NCBI RefSeq assembly: GCF_950023065.1
Contig: NC_088678.1
Span: 61,286,460 to 61,350,459 of the forward strand
Length of the DNA: 64,000 nt
Source: Planococcus citri
Lineage: Eukaryota > Arthropoda > Insecta > Hemiptera > Pseudococcidae
Direction of reading: 5' to 3'
The notes under the pieces were generated by a model. That model did not search any database, was not told the origin of the DNA, and worked only from the letters and a program-made list of their open reading frames with translations. This document shows positions 10,290 through 22,113 of the stretch, piece after piece (position 1 is the stretch's first letter; the number at the start of each line of letters is the position of its first letter). A program made the translations under genes and the position numbers.

Positions 10290-11900
10290 TGGAACCATTT
10301 GGTGGTGATTTTTTTCTCAATTTTTTGAGAGGATTTTCAGGTTATGAATAGATTTTTAGTCAATTTTGAAAGATTTCTGAACAATTTTGTGAGATTTTGA
10401 ATAAACTATTGAGCAATTAATAAATTTTTGAACGATTTTGAGGTAATTTTCCGGGTATGAACAAACTTTCAAACAACTTTGGAAGATATTTTGGACGATT
10501 TTTTAGACCACCGTGTGACAGTTTTCTGGATTTTTTTTAGTTGATTTTTCAGGTTTTGAATATTGATTTTTAGACTATTTTGAAAGATTTCTGCATCGTG
10601 AAGTGATGATTTTCTGATTTCTAATCAACTTTATGAGGTTTTAAAATAATTTTTGAGCCACGAAAGACGATTCTGAAAGATTTGATTCTTAGTCAATTTT
10701 GAAAGATTTTATGAACAATCAAGTGACAACTTTGTGAGATTTTAAATCAACTGTTGAGCAATGAATGGATTTTTTGAGCAATTATGAGGTGATTTTTAGA
10801 TTTTGAACAAAATTTCAGACAATTGTAAGTAGAAGATTTTTTGGGCGATTTTTTAGACGATCGTGTGACAATTTTCTGATTTTTTTTAGGTGATTTCCAG
10901 GCTTTGAGTAGATTTTTAGACTATTTTGAAAGCTTTCTGCATCATGAAGTAATGATTTTCTAAATTTCAATCAATTTTGTGAGTGAGATTTTGAACTAAC
11001 TTTTGAGCCATGAATGGATTTTGAACAGACTTCCAGACGATTCTGAAAGATTCGATTTTTATCTAATTTTGAAAGATCACTATATTTTGTGAGATTTCGA
11101 ATAAACTGTTCAGCGATAAATGGGGTGATTTTCAGGTTTTGAACAAACTTTCTGATAATTTTAGAAGATTTTTGGACGATTTTTTAAACCATCGTGTGAC
11201 TATTTCCTGAATTTTTTGAGTTCATTTCCAGGTAGGGCATTGAATAGATTGTTGGACTATTTTAAGAAGTGATGATTTTCTAAATTTTAATCCACTTTGT
11301 AAAATTTTGAACTAATTTTGATCCATGAATGGATTTTGAGCAAACTTTTAGACGATTTTGAAAGATTTTATTTATATGTACTTAGTTATATTTGAGAGAT
11401 TTTTGAAAAATCAAAAAAAAATTTCTGTGAGATTTCGAATGAAGTGTTGAGCAATGAATGGATTTTTGAACAATTTTGAGGTGATTTTCAGGTTTTGAAT
11501 GGATTTTTAGACAATTTTGAAAGATTTCTGCATCACAAATTGATGATTTTCCAAATTTTAATCAACTTTCTGAGATTTTGAATTATTTTTTGAGCCATGA
11601 ATGGATTTTGAACAGACTTTTAGACGATTCTGAAGGATTTATGGATTCTCATCTATATTTCCTAAATTTTTGGGAGTGATTTTCAGGTTTGAAATAGGTT
11701 CTTGAGTAGCTTCGAAAGATTTCTGATCCATTAACTGGCGATTTTATTCAATTTTGTGAGATTTTGTACAAATTTTCGAACTATGAAAATTATTTTCTAG
11801 TCTTGAACTAGTTTTTTTTCAAGATTTTCAAAGTATTTCCACATCATTTAAATTCAGCCTCTTGATTAATCGATTTTCAGAAGATTTTGAATGAATTCTA
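10290..11900. repeat. Degenerate satellite-like array, about 350-bp period
   Basis: The phrase CGTGTGAC followed by TTTCTGA recurs at about 10510, 10860 and 11210. GAGGTGATTTTCAGGTTTTG-like words recur near 10441, 10787, 11117 and 11478, and GAATGGATTTTTGA-like words lie between them. That gives four to five diverged units. No coding signal. Confidence 0.65.
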
Positions 11901-12350
11901 CTTACATTTTAGTATTTTTTGATGCCCAATTTTCACAACTGTAATTTTAATTTGCATCTTACTAATTTTGATGCAACCGTCTGATTTTAGAAAAAAAAAT
12001 TAATAACGTTGCATTGGACGAATTTTCAAAATTTTTTCATCATTATTTTTTCAAACGATTGTGATTTGTGGGATTCAATTTCGAAAAATTTCGAGATATT
12101 TTCTCTATTTAGGATCAGTTCTCAAATAATTTTGAATGGCTTTCTTGACTTGAAACAAATTGTTCAAGGAATTTAAAAATAGCTTTTGGAGAATTTTCAA
12201 TTTTGGGTGTTTGTTTTTTTGGCGGTTTTTTCTGATGATTTTTCTATTTTAGGGCAATTTTAAATGTATCTATCTGCCTACCCATTTTCACGGGAGGTTT
12301 TTACTCCTCTCCCCACAGTTTGAAAAGGTTCCACAATTCCAAATATTTGA
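11901..12350. other. AT-rich non-coding stretch
   Basis: Continuation of low-complexity sequence after the 350-bp array. I see nothing in it. Confidence 0.4.
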
Positions 12351-14340
12351 TCGATCAATGTGGGGACACATGATTATAAAAGAAGTTAAAATCATTCGCA
12401 AACGTCTCATGCAGAAAAATCACTCAACAGCTGATCAAAACGTATCTCAAATACAAAATTTGCACTCACACAGGTCCAGGTCAAGCATACATTCGCCAAT
12501 TATTAGGCCACCAATTTGCACATTATGGCGGCGTAAGAGGGGATACCCGTATATCGGGCATAGACTGCAAGCGGCTAACGCACCTCGTATGCTTTGAGGC
12601 TCGGCGACCTCGCAGTCAAAATGTCGCATCCGCGATAATATCTCAAACTGGTTTCATTTGTGGTATATTATTTTTAAGATATGATTCACGTGTATAGTAA
12701 CGGAATAAGCGCCTAGTCGAAGAGCAACGACGCGGCGCGGCGACAAATGGCGAGCTAAAGGTTAAATTCTGAGTTGGCGTCACTAACGGGCTGATGATCC
12801 TCTATATGTGTGGTAGGTGTACCGTACGTCTTACGGTGCGTCTGTTGTAGGATGATTTCACACGTGGGATACACCAGAATCTAATCCGGTCATTTGTGCA
12901 TAACGTGAAAACTCATCGCCGCGTAGTTCCCCCATAGGATATGGTCGTAGTCGCTGGAAGGTCGTTAATTACGATATTGTAAAAAATTTTCATACGTAGA
13001 GGTACATCAAACAGCAACGTAGTACCTACATCGTGTCTTCATCTTAAACGAGCTAATCTCTTTAGTGGTCGTCAGCCGCGAGGTGATTGATAGAAACAAA
13101 GAGTGATAGAGACAGAGACTGTAAAATCACTCGTACAAATGCTCATAAGTTTATGGCTATAATAGGAGCTCATTTAGTCGGCGAAAGCGGCTATCTTTAA
13201 TCACGTACGTACGCACACCGAGTAAATTACTCACCTCAAATACTATAAGACCAATTATTCATTTTCCCTTCGAACTGTTACTTACATCTATAGGTACACT
13301 TGGACTTGCATACTTTCGAAAAAAAAAAACAGAACAAAATGTTAATCGATACAATATTTTTGTACTTGGGTATGCTCGAATAGGTCTCTGAACAGCCTAG
13401 GTACCGTGTATATTTGCCCTTATCATCGTCACATAAATTTTCTGATAATATTCCACCCCGATGAATGAAGAAAGAGCAATCGTGCTGTAAAATATCATGA
13501 TCGTGACACCTGTATAGGTACCAATATTCATCATAATATTATACTTATTACTCGTATAGCAGGTCACTAGATAATACGTATTAAATATGCACGTGGTGCC
13601 TGGTACCTGCCTCACGCATACGAGAACTTACGATTTCACGAGTATGTGGCAATATTGCTAAATATTCGATACCTATAAAGTCGTCCTCCTCACGCCAGCC
13701 AAGCTTGGTAATGAGACTTGTAATACCAAAGTGGAGCGATTCACGAATGTCAGTCGAATACTGATGATGTACGATTCGAATCGTCATCATCATCAACACC
13801 GTCGTCGTCGTCAATTGGCGCAGCGAAAAAGATTCGATATTTGACGACGAAGAAGAGAAAGACATGTGCAACGATGTCGCTTTCAATGCTCGAATCGTTG
13901 CGGTGAAAATAAACGAAATAAATTGCCCATTCAGACGTGTAATTAATGATATTAATATGCAAATAAACGAATAGGTCAAAGACGTGTACGTAAACATTAG
14001 CATGTCTCTCGGTCTCGTCGCGAACTTCGAGCACATATACTCGTATGCTTCATCGTCGTGTGAACAAGAAAGTGTAATTCGAAATCGTATTCGAATAAGC
14101 CACCATGAGCCATGTATTATAATTGAATCGAATCTACGTCGTCGAAGGTAATGCGCATGGTAGATTGAGTCGAGACGAGTAGAGTAGAAGAGATGCGATG
14201 AATTGCAATAGATTGTTTATGTAGAGTAAACATGAGAGAATTGACCAACCAGCTTAATCATTGTTCGTGTACAAACAAATTGAGTTTCTTTTAAGAAGAC
14301 ATGAGCGAAGTCAACGTGGATGGGCAGCTTAAGAGAAGGG
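12351..14340. other. High-complexity, CpG-rich island without recognisable gene
   Basis: Balanced composition with many CG dinucleotides and a CAT/GTC trinucleotide tract near 13788-13812 (ATCATCATCAACACCGTCGT). Overlapping open frames of 94-151 codons on the minus strand between 13581 and 14036 give no family match by eye and compete with each other, so I treat them as chance. Confidence 0.4.
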
Positions 14341-15175
14341 AGGAGGCAACGTGGGGAAAAGATTTGATTTGGGATAAATGAAAATTTTTTTTGAAGAACA
14401 TGAATGCATTTTTTTTTTCAAAATGTAAATGCAAAGCTCTTCTTTTGATATTTTAAGCTGAAAATTTTCCAAAAATGTTATGCCTCTCTTTGCTTCTTAA
14501 AGTAATTTTTAATATATTAATTTTCATTTTTTTTTAAAGAACAACTTGAAAAATTGAAATGGTAAAAAAAATATCGTTATAAGCCCCCCATCCCCCTCCC
14601 CCCCAAAAAAAATTGTTGTTGAAATATCCCATAACATTGGAAAATTGGAAAAGTGAAAAATTATGGTATTGAATTTCGGACCCTCTCCCCTCCCCCTCCG
14701 CATAAAGTTTTGAAGTGTTTGCAGGATTCCTCGTCAGTGAACAATATTGAAATAGTAGAAGTATTTTTTTCCCCTCTCCTCCTTCCGCCGAAAAAATCAC
14801 AGAATGACCAAAAGACATTGAAAAAACGAAAAATTGACGTTTGAACCTTCTCCTGTTTTCCCTCCCCTCCAAAAAAAGCCAAAAACTGTTTGAAAAATGT
14901 CCTGCCAAAGGTCCTGCCAAAAATCCTGTTGGAGTCCTGCTTTTTCATTTTGAAATTTTGTTAGACGCCTTGCAGAGAAATTTTGCATTTGAAGTGCTTA
15001 AGTGAATTTTGCAATTTTTGGTAAATTTTTGAAAATAAAAATTTGTACCAAAAATGGGCAAAATAACCATCAAAATTTCACCAAATTGACCTTGAAAGTT
15101 GAAATCTAGTAAGTCTACTTTTTACCATCCAAATCGATTGCGAACGACTTCAAACTGTTTTGATTAATTTTCTGA
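14341..15175. other. AT-rich stretch with pyrimidine-rich runs
   Basis: Contains short CCCTCCCC-like runs (near 14585, 14685, 14770 and 14860) in A-rich sequence, giving several overlapping but meaningless open frames on the minus strand. No gene seen. Confidence 0.4.
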
Positions 15176-16263
15176 CAAGGGAACTACCTGAACCGGCAGA
15201 AACAAAAATGAACGAATCAAAGCTAGATCGAAAGGGGACCACCTCAGGACCCCAAATCCAAAATTTCACGTGCTGAAGTTGATTTCTCGATTTTTGGTGA
15301 ATTTTTGAAAATTGAAAAATCCAAAAAATTATCAATTAATACCAAAAATAGAAAATATCGATGAAAATTGAAATTTTCTCGGGAAGTGGTTCAGATGGCA
15401 TCCCGAACTCATTTACAACTATCGAAATTCGTAAAACCTCAATTCCAGTCTTTTTGGAGCCTCCAGCGATTTTTTATCATTTCTCCAGAAACTTGAAATT
15501 GCTCTGGAACGCCTAAAAATCAACTTCAGCACAAATCACTTTATTTGGGGCCTATGTGGGTTGCCTTTAACCAATTTTTGCGGTTGTCGCGAAAATCGGC
15601 GTCTGCCGGTTCAGATGTGTATTTTTGCCCACTGGAAATAATGCCAAAATTTGAAAATGTTGAATATTCCATCTTTTGCGATGCTACCTATCCGAAATCG
15701 AGCTCCGACCTATTTTTGACGTTCAGAATTGGTAAAACCCCCATTTCAACCATTCTGGAGCCTCCAGCGATTTTTTATCATTTCTCCAGAAACTTAAAAT
15801 TGCTCTGGAACGGCTAAAAATCAACTTCAGCACAAATCACTTTATTTGGGGCCTATGTGGGTTGCCTTTAACCAATTTTTGCGGTTGTCGCAAAAATCGG
15901 CGTCTGCCGGTTCAGATGTGCATTTTTGCCCACTGGAAATAATGCCAAAATTTGAAAATGTTAAATATTCCATCTTTTGCGATGCTACCTATCCGAAATC
16001 GAGCTCCGACCTATTTTTGACGTTCAGAATTGGTAAAACCTCAATTCCAGTCATTCTGAAGCCTCCAGCGATTTTTTATCATTTCTCCAGAAACTTGAAA
16101 TTGCTCTGGAACGGCTAAAAATCAACTTCAGCACAAATCACTTTATTTGGGGCCTATGTGGGTTGCCTTTAACCAATTTTTGCGGTCGTCGCGAAAATCG
16201 GCGTCTGCCGGTCTAGCTTTGATTCGTTCATTTTTGTTTCTGCCGGTTCAGGTAGTTCCCTTG
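15176..16263. mobile_element. Segment bounded by 51-bp perfect inverted repeats
   Basis: Positions 15176-15226 and 16213-16263 are exact reverse complements over 51 bp (outer ends CAAGGGAACTACCTGAACCG and its complement). Between them is a 301-bp tandem array. This may be a non-autonomous DNA element that carries an expanded internal repeat; no target duplication or transposase was found. Confidence 0.6.
15420..16212. repeat. 301-bp tandem repeat, about 2.6 copies
   Basis: GAGCCTCCAGCGATTTTTTA starts at 15457, 15758 and (with one change) 16059, exactly 301 bp apart. GGGGCCTATGTGGGTTGCCT recurs likewise. Two adjacent units are almost identical, so they yield near-duplicate 90-codon open frames (15545-15817 and 15846-16118). 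I read these as translation of the repeat, not as genes. Confidence 0.9.
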
Positions 16264-17230
16264 TGAGTTTGCAGCAGATTTTTGAGAGTTGGAATTAAAA
16301 AAAGAAAAAAAAAGTTGGAATTTCCACAGAATTTTACCAATAAAGTTTGAAAGCCAAAAATTTACTGTAAATACTAATTTCAACATGCTCAGTCGATTAA
16401 AGAGGTGGTTTCTACTCGTTCTGGAGCGCCTCCATATCATCCAAAATATAGCTGAAGGCTTCACAACAGTTTGAAATCATCTGCAATCGACTCAGCTTGT
16501 TGAAACTTTAGAGTTTCTTAAAGTAAATTATAGCTTTCCAACTTCATTGATGGCAATTCTGTAAAAATTTCAACCTTCAAAAATCTGCTGTAAGATACAA
16601 ATCTAATCAAAAATAGCCCACATACCACATACCACATTTCAGCTTTCTAGGCCAAAAAAATATAATTTCAAAAGTATAGCTGGAGGCTTCAGAACGGCCT
16701 AAAACTATCTCCAATGGACTCAGCTTGTTGAAATTTATATTTCTCAAAGTAAATTTTAGTTTTGCATCTTATTAGGCAAAATTCTGTGGAAAAAATTTTC
16801 TGAAATCTGCTGGAGGCTCCAGAATCTAGTCAAAACGGTTCAAAACTGTTTCACATTCGATTCGAGGGACTGAAAATCGGAAACTTGCCATTTTCAACTT
16901 GTTGGTAAAAATCTGAAATTTCAAACATATGGCTGGAGGCTCCAGAACATCTTAAAACCACATCTGCAGTTGGTTCAATATGTTGAAATTTAAGCATAAA
17001 ATGAATTTTAGCTTCATTGGGTAAAATTCTGTGGAAATTTTAATTTTCACAAATTTGCTGGAGACTCCAGAGCTGCTTAAAACGCTTCGAACCCGTTTCC
17101 AGTCGATTTAAGGGATCGAAAAATGATGTGTGAACCAAATTTCAGGTTTCTAGGTCAATTTGGTAAAATTTTGATTTTTTTTCTGTATTTAGCCATTTAA
17201 TTTTGAAAAATGTACCAAAAATAGGAAAAT
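16264..17230 (+). repeat. Diverged dispersed repeat with GGAGGCTCCAGAA words
   Basis: Recurring phrases are GGCTCCAGAA, CAGCTTGTTGAAATTT, TAAAATTCTGTGGAAATTTT and a closing ACCAAAAATAGGAAAATG. The same phrases in the same order and orientation make up 39270-40270, so both are copies of one old element. Parts resemble the 301-bp unit just upstream. Confidence 0.6.
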
Positions 17231-17408
17231 GCTCTTTTGCCTCCTGAAATTTTGGCCGGTGATGTATCTTTCAAGATTCCAAACTGGAAAATTGCTTGGT
17301 ATATTTTCAATATCCTTCGTGAAAACCCATTCATAAACATCTAGTTGTCCAAAATCCATGTTTTTGGCCAGAAGAACAAGTCTGATTTCAAATATATACA
17401 AATGCCTC

Positions 17409-17642
17409 TCAATTTACTCTCCTGTGTAACTTAAAATGATTCACTCCTTGGTCTTCTCCAAGATAGCAAACCTGCTTATACCGCTCTGAACTCCCTACCA
17501 GCATTTTCGTTTCCATTTCATGATCCACAATGCAAGATTTATGTAACGAATTGATCAAGGCTGTTGTGCCGCATATTTTATCCGCACACTCGCCGAGCAC
17601 AGCTAAGAATTGGTAAATCTGCATAATGCACTTCTCTCGCAC
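17409..17642 (-). CDS. Weak candidate exon, unknown product
   Basis: A 77-codon open frame on the minus strand (first in-frame ATG at 17624) has unusually protein-like composition for this window: mixed charges, six cysteines and no low-complexity runs. Just upstream of the frame's core a potential splice acceptor GCATTATGCAG precedes ATTTACC, and GAGAGTAAAT near its end could act as a donor. I do not recognise the product. Chance frames of this length are common in 64 kb, so confidence is low. It lies at the edge of a high-complexity island. Confidence 0.18.
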   Translation of the reverse strand: MREKCIMQIYQFLAVLGECADKICGTTALINSLHKSCIVDHEMETKMLVGSSERYKQVCYLGEDQGVNHFKLHRRVN

Positions 17643-19427
17643 CTTCTGCTGTTATGCGAGAGACGACGGCGTGGCGGCGAAAGAGCGAAAAAAAAGCTCG
17701 CGTCTCGCCGCATTCTTTCACCCCGTCAGCTCCGATTATCTCGCTATAAATGTGCGTCACAATAGGAGTAACTTACTGCAGCATCTCACAGAGCATAGAC
17801 TCGTACTACATAAATGTACAAAAATGCAAATACAACCCCAAAAACCGGTTCCGGGTCGTATTAACCGATCATAATAATTTTATCAGAGTGAAAAATGACC
17901 CGGCTATTAAATCGTACATACATAAGTCAATATTGTGGTAAATTCTCAGCAGAGGTGTCGGCTTCCGAACACCTTGTTGGGTACAGAGCGACTGGAGCGA
18001 TGCATGAAACCCCAGCAAAGTATACAGAGAAAGACAGCCAACGAGTCCGTCACGAGCTACCAATCAAAATGTCAATTCATCCGAGGTAGCTTCCTTAGGT
18101 GGCTGGACGCTACAAATACCAAGCCATCAAATGCCCTCTCGGCCTGTCGACTTGGCATCGTGCCATCGCCTCTGATTGTCATAAAGGAAGCGGAATAATG
18201 GTACACGCGGCCGTCGCACCTCGACGCAAGTTGGGTCTCATATTTGAATATTCATTGTTATCTGCAACTCGTACCACATCTTTCAACTCGACCTGGCGCA
18301 TCCGTCGCCATTCGCCAAACCTGACAACCTCTCGAAGGCCGCCTCATAGTCGTCGTGAAGTTCATCTCACAAATCTGCGATTAAATGCCACTTTTCTCCT
18401 AGCAAGAAAATACCGCAGCGCCATTAGCATTATTTTTCTGCTCTATCGAAAATGCATATCAAATCAAACTAGATTTCTATACCATCGAGTCGTGTGCTTA
18501 GAAATTGAAGAATTCGCAATTTTCCTCCACTCGTCACGCGATCAAATCCAAATTGCAAATTTGCATGATGCGAACTGGTCCTAAGATGTACACTTTGGCG
18601 AGTCTGGTTCTTCAGCTGATGTTGATGTCGATGTCGCTGTTGTAAACAAACCATTCCGAATAATTTGAAAACCATTTATAATTCGCCAAAGTACACCGTC
18701 CATCGTTCCAAAACCGTACGTTTCCGTTTTAATGATCGTTTTTCGTCAGCTTAATTAAAATAATCCGGCTTTGGGTGGTTTTCGATTCGATAAACCAGTT
18801 GTCCGCGTACATATGGCGGAGTCCGCGGTCAAAGTTGTCTTATCGAATTCCAATATATCGTTATAATAGCCAAGATATTCCCTCTTAGGCTTACCTTCTC
18901 ATCTGTGTGAGTACGACTGATTTGGAATTTCGCGAAAAAGTGTCGTTGTTTGAGCATGTTCAAGGTTCATTTACCTGGGTGGGTACTTTGGTTGGGTTCA
19001 TGTTGATTAAATTGCGTGTTTATGTGAAATTCTTCGCTCTATTGTTGCCGATTGTATGATCTTGAGGAATGTAAATTTTATAATTTTTTTGGAGAAGTTT
19101 TATTCAAATTCTTCGTGAATTTTCATCTTCGAGATTTTATTGTTGTCTTGTTTGGAAAATTCCATGCGCGAGATGAGGTGGATTTTGAACTTTTGAACTC
19201 TAAAATTCATTTTTGGCTTTTCCTGGGTGATTTGAAGTTTCTGAAGGAAGTTTATAAATCGCTGGGGCCTTTGGAATGGTCCAAATGTAGTAGTTGATAA
19301 CGTGTGGGAGTTTAAATTGAAAGAATTATTCGCATTATGAGATTGCTTTTCACAAAATATTATGTTTCATAAGAAGCTTTGAGAATTGCTTTTGAAACAG
19401 ATGATTTTAATTTTTAAAAATCCGCTA
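17643..19427. other. High-complexity, CpG-rich island
   Basis: Balanced composition and many CG dinucleotides from about 17.4 to 19.0 kb. A 161-codon open frame at 18099-18584 (+) shows no motif I can name. From 19050 the sequence becomes T-rich and merges into the next transposon. Confidence 0.4.
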
Positions 19428-19994
19428 AAAATTAGGATGTCTGCCAGGTTGCAAAAGTCGCAAAAGTCTGAGAAAAGTCGCGATTTAAAAAAAAAAGTCG
19501 CGAAATTGAAAAAGTTGCGATTTTGAAAAAAGGTCAAAAAAAACTTGAAAAAGTCGCAATTTTGGAAAAAAGGTTGCAAAAGTCTAGAAAAAGTCGCAAC
19601 TTTAAAAAAATGTCGAAAAAGTCTTGAAAAAGTCGCAATTTTGTAAAAAGGTCGCGAAATTGAAAAAGTCGCGAAGTCGAAAAAAGTCTTGAAGAAGTCG
19701 CAATTTTGCAAAAAAGGTCGCAAAAGTCTTGAAAAAGTCGCGATTTTGAAAAAAAGGTCGCAAAGGTCTTGAAAAAGTCGCAATTCTGAAAAAAAAGGTC
19801 AAAAAAATCATGAAAAAGTCGCAATTTTGAAAAAAAGTTGCAAAATTGAAAAAGTAATTTTGCAAAAAAAAGTTGAAAAAAGTCTTAAAAAAGTCGCAAT
19901 TTTGAAAAAAAGAGGTCGAAAAAGTCATGAAAAATTCTCAAAATTGAAAAAGTTGCAATTTTGCAAAAAAAAGTTGAAAAAAGTGTTGGAAAAG

Positions 19995-20381
19995 CAGGGT
20001 GTCTAACAGGTACTGCAGGTACTGCAAGTACTGTAAAAGTAAAAGTACTGCATTGAAATCCTCAGTACTGCAAGTACTGTAAAGTACTGCATTTTGCCTG
20101 AAAAGTACTGTATTTTTTCTCAAAATCATTGATTTAAAATTTTTTAAAAAACCTCAAAATGAGTTATTTGGTGAAAATTAAAAAAAAAAGTTCATTTTGT
20201 ACCTCAAATATAGAGATGGCAACAAATACTTTTAATTTTATCGACAAATTCCAACTGGTTACAATTTTTTTCTAGGGGGGTGGGGGTCGGTGTAAGCTGG
20301 ATAAAAAAAAATATAAGGTAATGCAAAAGGTACTGTAAAAGTACTGCATTTCTTCGGGGAAATTTTGTTAGAAACACCCTG
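19995..20381. mobile_element. CAGGG-type element with GTACTG-word core, 387 bp
   Basis: Ends are CAGGGTGTCTAACAGG and, on the minus strand, CAGGGTGTTTCTAACAAAA. AAAAG flanks both sides (19990-19994 and 20382-20386), consistent with a 5-bp duplication, although the surrounding array is itself rich in that word. The word GTACTG occurs about ten times, clustered near both ends. It interrupts the GTCGC array, so it is younger than its host. Confidence 0.75.
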
Positions 20382-20981
20382 AAAAGTCACAATTTTGAAA
20401 AAAGGTCGCGAAATCGAAAAAGTCGCGATTTTGAAAAAAGGTTGACAAAGACTTGAAAAGATCTCAATTTTGCAAAAAAGGTCGCAAAAGTCTAGAAAAA
20501 GTTGCAACTTTAAAAAAAGGTCGAAAAAGTCTTGAAAAAGTCGCAATTTTGAAAAAAAGTCGCGAAATTGAATAAGTCGCGAAGTCAAAAAAAGGCTTTA
20601 AGAAGTCGCAATTTTTCAAAAAAAAAGGTCGCAAAAGTCTTGAAAAAGTCGAGATTTTGAAAAAAAGGTCGCGAAAGTCTTGAAAAAGTTGCAATTCTGA
20701 AAAAAAAAGTCGAGAAAGTCATAAAAAAGTCGCAATTTCGAAAAAAAGTCGCAAAATTGAAAAAGTCGCAATTTTGAAAAAAGGTCGCGAAATCGAAAAA
20801 GTCGCGATTTTGAAAAAAGGTCGAAAAAGTGTTGGAAAAAGTCGCAATTTTGCAAAAAAAAGTTGAAAAAAGTCTTGAAAAAGTCGCAATTTTGAATAAA
20901 GGTCGCGAAAGTCTTGAAAAAGTCGCAAATTTGCAATTAAAAACTGTCCAATTTTTTTATTGAAGTACTTCCCATTATATA

Positions 20982-21887
20982 CAAAGGGGCTTCAATAAGT
21001 AAGGTCAAAGTGCTCGAAACTCGGGAAGGGTAATAGCTAGGAACTTGAAATTTTGTGGGAACACTGATCACACCAAAACGCACCACCTGTACAAGTTTCA
21101 GCTTGATCGGTCCAGTAGTTCCGGTTTTATAGTCGTGTAAAGATTTAAATGACAAAAAGTGCGTGTCCCACTTTCACATGGAGTGAAAAGCTCAAATTTA
21201 AATTTTCGCAAAAACTGAACCAAAGGACATCTATGCGCGTCTGCTGATGTTCCATGGTGAAAAACTAAGTTTGAAGCACGGTTAGAAGTGGTGAAACACT
21301 TTCAATTCAGGCTTATGAGCCTAAAAGATGCCAAATGAAGGGGTTGGCTAGTTCGCGTTTCTACCGAATTGTTAAACGCAAAAATCGAATTGTGTATTCA
21401 AGGAAACTGGAATATTAGTGTCCAGGCTATATGCCTTAAATCAGATGCTTCCATAGGAGCTGTTTTCAAGATGATTTTCGCTTTTAACAATTCGGTAGAA
21501 ACGTGTGCTCGCCGACCACTTCGTTTGGCATCTTTTAGACTTATGCGCCCGGAATTGTAAGTCTTTCACCACTTGTAAACGTGCGTCAAACTTACAGTTT
21601 TTCACCATACATCATCAGCAGACATGCATGGGTGTCCTTTGGCGCAGTTTTTTCGAAATTTAAAAAATGTATTTGAGCTCTTTGCTCCTCGCGAACATTG
21701 GACACGCACTCATCATCATTCGGCATCTTTACGCGACCATAAAACCGGAACTACTGGACCGATCGAGCTGAAACTTGTACAGGTGGTGCGTTTTGGTGTG
21801 ATCAGTGTTCCCACAAAATTTCAAGTTCCTAGCTATTACCCTTCCCAAGTTTCGAGCACTTTGACCTTACTTATTGAAGCCCCTTTG
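20982..21887. mobile_element. Mariner/Tc1-type fold-back MITE, 906 bp
   Basis: Terminal inverted repeats start CAAAGGGGCTTCAATAAGTA and extend inward for about 175 bp with few mismatches, then less well to about 380 bp. An inner inverted pair TTTCTACCGAATTGTTAA also pairs near the centre. TA dinucleotides flank both ends (20980-20981 and 21888-21889), the target preference of the Tc1/mariner group. No transposase frame survives. It sits inside the GTCGC-word element and so is younger. Confidence 0.85.
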
Positions 21888-22113
21888 TACATACCTACCT
21901 AATATTTATTTCATTGAATTATAAATGAAGTTTATTTCATACATTTTTTTACGTCACATGGGCTATTGAAAGTTTGCCAAAAACTCCCTAAAAAATGTAA
22001 ACTTTATGCGAAACTCGTTTTTTTTTTTCGTTAAAAAATGAGGGGATACTGAAAAAAAGGTTGCGAAAAGTCGCGATTTTCGAATATCAAATTTTAGTAC
22101 ACACCCTGAAAAT

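Larger units (their letters stand above)
19433..22108. mobile_element. CAGGG-type non-autonomous DNA element with GTCGC-word core, hosting two insertions
   Basis: Left end TAGGATGTCTGCCAGG, and right end read on the minus strand CAGGGTGTGTACTAAAA, match the terminal pattern of the elements at 19995 and 24955. A 5-bp duplication AAAAT flanks it (19428-19432 and 22109-22113). The core is a long irregular array of AAAAGTCGCAATTTTG-like words (19450-20935, resuming at 22060-22085). Two younger elements split it: 19995-20381 and 20982-21887. The Phe/Lys-rich open frames on the minus strand here are only translations of the array. Confidence 0.65.

Noticed and set aside
15545..16118. Two nearly identical 90-residue frames that look like a tandem gene pair
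   Set aside because: Each is one 301-bp repeat unit read through; the third partial unit and both flanks have no stop-to-stop logic or splice sites, and other frames are equally conserved.
8972..18584. Frames of 151-161 codons at 8972-9454, 13581-14036 and 18099-18584
   Set aside because: Lengths are near what chance gives in 64 kb; none shows a domain, a signal peptide or a convincing splice context, and some overlap competing frames.
19367..20936. Long minus-strand open frames rich in Phe, Lys, Leu and Arg
   Set aside because: They are direct translations of the GTCGCAATTTTG word array; all three frames give similar repetitive peptides and none has a start context or domain.
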